Assembly (NCBI RefSeq): GCF_003026475.1
Contig: NZ_PYMC01000005.1
Location: 1-64,000 of the forward strand
Origin: Photobacterium lipolyticum
GTDB taxonomy: Bacteria; Pseudomonadota; Gammaproteobacteria; Enterobacterales; Vibrionaceae
Length of the DNA: 64,000 bases
Reading direction: 5' to 3'
The position numbers and the translations under genes were made by a program. The notes below the pieces were generated by a model. The model saw only the letters and a list, made by a program, of their open reading frames with translations. It did no database searches and was not told the origin of the DNA. This document shows, piece after piece, positions 58,779-64,000 of the stretch. Positions within the stretch are counted from its first letter, which is position 1; each line of letters opens with the position of its first letter.

Positions 58779-59801
58779 TTATTGTTTTTTCCAGCGATGT
58801 TCACGCCACTCTACTTGCTGTTCTTTGGTCAGAAAAGTCCAGGCAATCATTCTGCTGCTTTTCTGTCCTTGCGCCATTTCAATCGTACGCACATCAACGG
58901 CATTGGCGTATTTCAGTGCCTTATAAATAGCCGATAAATTGTCTTTCTTAGACACTAATGTTGAGTACCAGAAACAGCTCTCTGGCGTTTCCCCACTCTG
59001 CTTAATCATACGCTTAACAAACGCAATTTCGCCTCCCGGGCACCACAATTCGGCTTTCTGTCCGCCAAAGTTCAGTAGTGGTTTGCCTTTGTTACGGCTC
59101 TCTGATGCAATGGCATTTAATACTTTTTTGCCGCCTTTTTTACTGGCATTGGCACTCAGGTTACGTTGCTTGCGCTCCGAACCGGCCATCGCTTCTTCTA
59201 AAGAGCCATGGAAGGGAGGATTACAGATAGTGAAATCAAACATGTCATCGGCATTGATCATACCTGTAAAAATATTATCCGGAGACTTCTGCAATCGGCA
59301 TTTTATGTTTCCAGCCAAGCTGCGGTTTGACTCAACCATAAATTTTGCTGACTTAATAGAGATTGGATCTATATCGGAACCAACAAATCGCCAACCATAA
59401 ACACGGTGTCCGATGATCGGGTACACACAGTTTGCGCCAACACCAATATCTAGGCCGGTGATCCCTTTTCCTCTCGGGATCTCTCCCCCATTAGAATCAG
59501 CCAGTAAATCTGCAATATGGTGAATATAATCTGCGCGCCCGGGGATCGGCGGGCATAAGTAGCCCGGTGGAATATCCCAGTTATCAACTTGGTAGAAATG
59601 GCGCAATAAGGCTTTATTGAGCATTTTCACGGCATCGGGATTGGCAAAATCAATCGACAAATCGCCAAACGGGTTCTTCGCAACAAATGGGGCAAGTTCT
59701 GAACAGGTCGCAATTAACGCGCCAAAATCGTAGCGCTGACGATGCGGGTTACGCGGGTGTAATCCTTTCTTCTGCGTTTGTCTATTTTTCTTTTGAGTCA
59801 T
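58779..59801 (-). CDS. rlmF: 23S rRNA m6A1618 methyltransferase RlmF
   Basis: 340 residues. SAM-binding [20 protein letters not shown] and the N6-adenine motif [15 protein letters not shown] are clear, as is the typical N-terminus [17 protein letters not shown]. It methylates A1618 of 23S rRNA. Single gene on the minus strand. Confidence 0.93.
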   Translation of the reverse strand: MTQKKNRQTQKKGLHPRNPHRQRYDFGALIATCSELAPFVAKNPFGDLSIDFANPDAVKMLNKALLRHFYQVDNWDIPPGYLCPPIPGRADYIHHIADLLADSNGGEIPRGKGITGLDIGVGANCVYPIIGHRVYGWRFVGSDIDPISIKSAKFMVESNRSLAGNIKCRLQKSPDNIFTGMINADDMFDFTICNPPFHGSLEEAMAGSERKQRNLSANASKKGGKKVLNAIASESRNKGKPLLNFGGQKAELWCPGGEIAFVKRMIKQSGETPESCFWYSTLVSKKDNLSAIYKALKYANAVDVRTIEMAQGQKSSRMIAWTFLTKEQQVEWREHRWKKQ

Positions 59802-59910
59802 TCTACATTACCAATCAAGCTTGCCAGGATATCTACACCCCGTAAATGGGGCGCATTGTACCTTTAGATACCTATCGGGACAATTATCCTGGCAACTGAT
59901 TAATTACCGC

Positions 59911-59944
59911 AAAAAAAGCACCACCGCCAATATGGCGGTGGTGC
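59911..59944 (-). terminator. terminator after slipin gene
   Basis: GCACCACCGCC and GGCGGTGGTGC arms around AATAT; on the minus strand TTTTTTT follows. Confidence 0.9.
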
Positions 59945-59970
59945 TTAAGACATTATTAATGGCTTTGGTA

Positions 59971-60756
59971 TTACTCTTCCTTCTTCTCTGATAATCGATC
60001 AGAAGCTTTCTCAAACAGTTCAGTAGCTTTGTCGACGAGATCTATCGGCATAGGGAAAACAATGGTGGTAGTTCTATCATTAGATATTTCATTTAAAGTC
60101 TGCATATACCTCAATTGAACCGCATTCGGTGCTTTATTCAGCACTGCCGCCGCTTCACCTAATTTAGCCGATGCCTCAAGCTCACCCATCGCGTGAATAA
60201 CCTTCGCTCGACGAGAACGCTCAGCCTCTGCCTGCTTGGCCAGTGCTCGAACCATACTTTCATCAAGATCTACATGCTTGATTTCAACATTGGCAATTTT
60301 AATTCCCCAATTGTCAGTACGTTGATCCAATATCGCTTGCAAATCTTTATTCAGCGTTTCTCGCTCTGCTAACAACTCATCAAGCTCATGCTGACCCAAT
60401 ACTGAACGCAACGTAGTTTGTGATAACTGACTGGTCGCTTCGTTGTAATTTTCTACATTATTAATCGCCATTTTCGGGTCGACCACACGGTAATACACCA
60501 CGGCGTTGACACGTACCGATACGTTATCACGGGTGATCAAATCCTGAGTCGGCACATCCAAAACAATGGTACGCAAATCAACCCGCACCATTTGTTGAAT
60601 AATCGGTACAATGATAATCAAACCAGGACCTTTAATCTGATAGAAGCGTCCGAGAAAAAATACCACTGCACGTTCATACTCACGTAAAACTTTAAACATG
60701 CTCATGATTAGCACAACCACCAGCACCACAATCGTCGTAAGAGAATACGTAATCAT
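59971..60756 (-). CDS. slipin (SPFH/band 7 membrane protein)
   Basis: 261 residues. One N-terminal TM segment ([14 protein letters not shown]), then the SPFH core ([40 protein letters not shown]), and a helical tail. It is the usual partner of NfeD-type proteins in membrane microdomains. Four bases separate it from the NfeD gene, so they are one operon. Confidence 0.93.
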   Translation of the reverse strand: MITYSLTTIVVLVVVLIMSMFKVLREYERAVVFFLGRFYQIKGPGLIIIVPIIQQMVRVDLRTIVLDVPTQDLITRDNVSVRVNAVVYYRVVDPKMAINNVENYNEATSQLSQTTLRSVLGQHELDELLAERETLNKDLQAILDQRTDNWGIKIANVEIKHVDLDESMVRALAKQAEAERSRRAKVIHAMGELEASAKLGEAAAVLNKAPNAVQLRYMQTLNEISNDRTTTIVFPMPIDLVDKATELFEKASDRLSEKKEE

Positions 60757-60760
60757 ACCG

Positions 60761-62215
60761 CTATTCCTTCTTATTATTTTCTACATTGCTATTGCTTCTT
60801 TCTACATCCAGCCACAAGCCAGATATATTCTTAACAATAACCTGCTGACCGGCTTGCAATGAACTTGAACACCGCGCCTGCCAAACTTCCCCCTCAACCA
60901 ATACTCGTCCTTCACCAGGAAAACCACTCAGTACCTGGGCACTATGCCCCAACATCACTTGTGTTCCCGTTGTAACCGGTTTTCGCCGTGTTTTTAGTAA
61001 CAGAGTAAGGATCACGAAGGTAAACATCGCCGATACAACCGTCAGACCAACAATGAGTGGCAATGCAATCTGATAACCGGGGGTTTCGGTATCCATCAGC
61101 ATAATGGAGCCTAATACAAACGCTACCACTCCCCCTAGTCCGAGGATGCCAAAACTGGGGCTGAACGCTTCTGCGATCATCAACGCAATACCGAGCAGCA
61201 ATAATCCTAAACCGGCATAGCTGACTGGTAACATCTGTAGAGAATACATGGCCAATAACAGGCAAATACCGCCTAATACGCCAGGTAGCCCTATACCTGG
61301 GTTATAGAACTCCAGTAGCAGACCATATATTCCAATAAGCATTAGAATATAAGCCACATTCGGATTGGTGATCACTGATAGCAACTTGAACCGCCAATCT
61401 TGTACACGTTCGACATAAACGACATTGGATAACTCAATTTTCTTATCCAGGCCATTAACGATCACCGTTCGCCCATTTGATTTGGCAATTAACTGTTCTA
61501 TATTTGCCGCAAGAAAATCAATCACATTTTCAGTTAATGCACTCTCAGAATCTAAGCTGGCGGCCTCTCTTACCGCCTTGGCAGCCCATACATCGTTACG
61601 TCCATGTAGTTTTGCCAGGCTTTGAATATAAGCCGCGGCGTCATTTATGACCTTTTTTTCCATGGCAGTTTTTGCTTTGACACGCTCATCGCCGGTATCT
61701 GGTTGCTGTGAAGCTTTGCTCTCATCAGCGCCAGAAGCGGTGGGCTCTTCTTTGTCTTGGTCTTTATTTTTATCCTTGCTTTCTTTTGGTAAAAATGGAT
61801 TATCAGATTCGTCGGGATCTTTATTTCCGCCGGGCGCCGTTAATGACACTGGAGTTGCTGCGCCCAGATTTGTGCCCGGCGCCATTGATGCGATGTGACT
61901 TGCCAGCAGAATATAGGTTCCGGCACTCGCGGCACGGGCTCCTGCAGGCCCAACCCATGTTGCAACAGGGATCGAAGAAGTCGTGATACCACGAATTATT
62001 TCGCGCATAGACGTATCAAGACCGCCGGGAGTATCAACTTTAAGAATGATGAATGATGCTTTCTCTGTCTCGGCCTGTTCAATCTCGCGAGTAACAAAAT
62101 CACTGGTTGCAGGTCCAATACCGCCATTAATATCGATGATCCAAACATCATCAGCAAAGACCGGAGCCGTCATTAATAATGTAACCATAACGACACAGAG
62201 TGAAAAAAGTTTCAT
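60761..62215 (-). CDS. NfeD-like ClpP-class membrane serine protease
   Basis: 484 residues. Signal peptide [14 protein letters not shown], then a ClpP-like domain with catalytic Ser in [17 protein letters not shown] and Lys downstream, an acidic linker ([15 protein letters not shown]), TM helices and a C-terminal NfeD OB fold. The predicted substrate is the slipin next to it, as in the archaeal slipin-protease pairs. The start has GAGGTGGGGG upstream. Confidence 0.92.
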   Translation of the reverse strand: MKLFSLCVVMVTLLMTAPVFADDVWIIDINGGIGPATSDFVTREIEQAETEKASFIILKVDTPGGLDTSMREIIRGITTSSIPVATWVGPAGARAASAGTYILLASHIASMAPGTNLGAATPVSLTAPGGNKDPDESDNPFLPKESKDKNKDQDKEEPTASGADESKASQQPDTGDERVKAKTAMEKKVINDAAAYIQSLAKLHGRNDVWAAKAVREAASLDSESALTENVIDFLAANIEQLIAKSNGRTVIVNGLDKKIELSNVVYVERVQDWRFKLLSVITNPNVAYILMLIGIYGLLLEFYNPGIGLPGVLGGICLLLAMYSLQMLPVSYAGLGLLLLGIALMIAEAFSPSFGILGLGGVVAFVLGSIMLMDTETPGYQIALPLIVGLTVVSAMFTFVILTLLLKTRRKPVTTGTQVMLGHSAQVLSGFPGEGRVLVEGEVWQARCSSSLQAGQQVIVKNISGLWLDVERSNSNVENNKKE

Positions 62216-62410
62216 ACTGCTTCCCCCACCTCAAAAATAATGAATACAGCGTATTAAACAACTGATTATTGATTTCAGCTTGTTAGTAGTAATTGCTATA
62301 AGCATAGCTCACCATTGAATAATAATGATATTTTTAGTGGCCGTTAAAGATAGCCCCTTATGGGGAGTTGCTGAATCGAGCTTTATTGAAAAAGCAAAAA
62401 ATTTCCAAAT

Positions 62411-63358
62411 TCAGGTAAATTCGGCAACGACAAATCGATTTCTCCCCTGCCCTTTGGCTTTATAAAGAACTTTATCAACGATTTCGTACATGTTTTCTGC
62501 CGTTTCCAGCCCGGTTGGAATCCATGTAACCATGCCCTGGCTGACGGTTACAATGTGCGATGTGTTTGAATACAAGTGTGGTATTTCGAGTTTCTGGATG
62601 CAATTTTTCAGTCTTTCACATTCTTTAACGGCACGGGTTTTATCGCAGTTACTAATCAGAACCACAAACTCTTCACCACCATAACGGGCAGCCAGCTCCC
62701 CAGCACGACTGTAGTTTGCCTTTAATTCTGCCGATACCATCTGCAAACACCTGTCACCTTCCAGATGGCCATAGTGATCGTTATAAGCCTTAAAGTGATC
62801 TACATCGATCATGATAATGGTCATCGAGAAATTATTACGTCCATGCCAAGAAATATATTCCGCGAGTGTTTCGTCTAGATAACGTCGATTGGCCAGCTTA
62901 GTCAGGCCGTCTTCATTAACCAGCTGTGACAATAATTCATTGGCTTGTTCCAGTTTTACCGTTGCCACTTTCAATTTATGCCGCATACTGGAAATACGTT
63001 GCATGGCTTTGAGTTTAGAAGCGAGCACTATCTTATTAACGGGTTTAACCAAATAGTCATCACCCCCCATATCTATCGCTTTTGCGATCATTTCAGGTTC
63101 ATCATGACCGCTAAGAAAAATAATCGGTATCCATTCAGGATACTTAATACGAATTTGTTCAGCGACTTCAGTGCCGCTCATAACTGGCATGCTTATATCG
63201 AGTAGCAACAGATCAGGATCAAACAGTGGATACTTTTCAATCGCTTCACGCCCTGAGCCAACGGCCTCAACGATATGCCCTAACCTTTGTAATCTCATAG
63301 CAAGTTGCATACGTTCTAAATGAACGTCGTCAACAAGTAAGATACGCATCGCTTCCAT
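62411..63358 (-). CDS. response regulator with GGDEF domain (diguanylate cyclase)
   Basis: 315 residues. Receiver: ILLVDDVHLER, phosphoacceptor Asp in DPDLLLLDISMPVMSG, and Lys in DDYLVKPVNK. GGDEF domain: IDVDHFKAYNDHYGH and the signature AARYGGEEFVVLIS, which is active-type. An I-site RxxD was not seen before GGEEF (NYSRAGE), so it may lack product inhibition. It makes c-di-GMP on phosphorylation; the kinase is not in the window. Confidence 0.95.
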   Translation of the reverse strand: MEAMRILLVDDVHLERMQLAMRLQRLGHIVEAVGSGREAIEKYPLFDPDLLLLDISMPVMSGTEVAEQIRIKYPEWIPIIFLSGHDEPEMIAKAIDMGGDDYLVKPVNKIVLASKLKAMQRISSMRHKLKVATVKLEQANELLSQLVNEDGLTKLANRRYLDETLAEYISWHGRNNFSMTIIMIDVDHFKAYNDHYGHLEGDRCLQMVSAELKANYSRAGELAARYGGEEFVVLISNCDKTRAVKECERLKNCIQKLEIPHLYSNTSHIVTVSQGMVTWIPTGLETAENMYEIVDKVLYKAKGQGRNRFVVAEFT

Positions 63359-63587
63359 GTAAGCATCCTATTGATGTAAATACACTTGCATTGTTTATAA
63401 TATATAGCACACCTGTTGCGTAAAAAAAGACTGATATGTTGATTCAGCATCACGGACTGACCAATGTGACCCAGATTACAAATCGATAAAATTCAGATTT
63501 CACCAGACCTCTGACATGATATGTTGACATTTGTCTTTAGAACTATAGGATTCCCATCCTTAATCATTAATGCTGTAGGAAATGGCT

Positions 63588-64000
63588 ATGTCTGAGAACG
63601 AAAAAATAGACGAGCAACTCGTAGAAGATATGAAAGTTTCGCTTGAAGAATGCTCACCAGAGCTTCGTCAGGTTGTTGCTTTTGAAAAAGTTCCAGAGGA
63701 ACTTCTGGACATGCTGATTAGTGTTTATAACGTTTCCGAAACCTCTTCTCGTGAAGCATGGGATGCCATGCCTGCAAGCGCGCAAAATGTTTTAGATAAC
63801 TTCGAACAGTTTCACGCCCTCGTTGCACTTAGCCAAAGCTATTCAGGTGTTGATTTTCTTGGCGAACTTCAAGATACAGAACTTCCGGACCATCTGAGTG
63901 CAGATGAACAGGAAGAATATAAAGCCGTTCTTCTTGATAAGGTGCTGCACAACTGCGTAAAAGATCTGTGTAAGCAACTTAAGCAAGCACGCCGTAATCC
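63588..64000 (+). CDS. DUF3069-like protein, cut by window end
   Basis: The visible 137 codons (MSENEKIDEQLVEDMKVSLE, then SAQNVLDNFEQFHALVALSQ) match the DUF3069 pattern of Vibrionaceae and Shewanella. AGGA seven bases before the ATG at 63588 favours this start over the ATG at 63582. Function unknown. The gene runs off the window. Confidence 0.75.
   Translation, partial: MSENEKIDEQLVEDMKVSLEECSPELRQVVAFEKVPEELLDMLISVYNVSETSSREAWDAMPASAQNVLDNFEQFHALVALSQSYSGVDFLGELQDTELPDHLSADEQEEYKAVLLDKVLHNCVKDLCKQLKQARRN

Overview
The window reads as chromosomal DNA of a marine gammaproteobacterium of the family Vibrionaceae (genus not resolved). Lineage markers include a vxrABC (wigKR) cell-envelope two-component operon, a HlyU-type regulator, an RpoS-like second sigma factor, DUF3319- and DUF3069-type proteins, an FMN riboswitch in front of ribB, pntAB, and Vibrio-type dif and LexA sites. 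Base composition is moderate, and no rRNA, tRNA or CRISPR array was found.

Layout. 0-3 kb: the 3' end of a group II intron (domains V and VI), a SPOR-domain lipoprotein, umuDC behind two LexA boxes, then a cluster of small dispersed repeats. 3-10 kb: a YeiH-like transporter, the ydbH-ynbE-ydbL operon for phospholipid traffic between membranes, and a VGVG-repeat envelope protein. 10-17 kb: a two-gene operon resembling pigE and pigD of the prodigiosin pathway (acyl-thioester reductase fused to an aminotransferase, plus a ThDP enzyme), with a divergent LysR regulator and no other prodigiosin gene. This is the best candidate for an undescribed biosynthetic system. 17-27 kb: Pat protein acetyltransferase, a DUF2301 membrane protein, a second SPOR lipoprotein, a sugar O-acetyltransferase, D-Ala-D-Ala ligase, a YhfG-Fic pair beside a solitary tyrosine recombinase, a RimB-like protease, a HAD phosphatase and YciH.

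27-33 kb: a 28-bp dif-like XerCD site, a decayed filamentous-phage-type gene (DUF3653-like), a previously unlisted 43-aa zinc-ribbon ORF, a second FtsH-type protease and an RpoS-like sigma factor. This may be the replication terminus or a relic of a phage that integrated there. 33-43 kb: ChrA-type transporter, two transcription regulators (LysR and AraC-like), an OmpA-like lipoprotein, an acyltransferase, NadD-like and NadE, a small (p)ppGpp-hydrolase-like HD protein and YoaH. 42-50 kb: nnrS with a near-ideal NsrR operator, vxrABC and pntAB. 50-64 kb: HlyU, further copies of the dispersed repeats, a BASS-like transporter, FMN riboswitch-ribB, a 30-aa membrane peptide, a 5'-nucleotidase family protein, glyoxalase, the YbjD OLD-family nuclease, RlmF, a slipin-NfeD pair, a GGDEF response regulator and a truncated DUF3069 gene.

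Most blocks are ordinary housekeeping or envelope genes. The accessory signals are the intron end at 0 kb, the pigDE-like operon at 10-15 kb, the Fic/recombinase block at 23-25 kb, the dif/phage/FtsH/sigma block at 27.5-32.4 kb and four families of short palindromic or MITE-like repeats. All family assignments come from reading the sequence; no database search was run.
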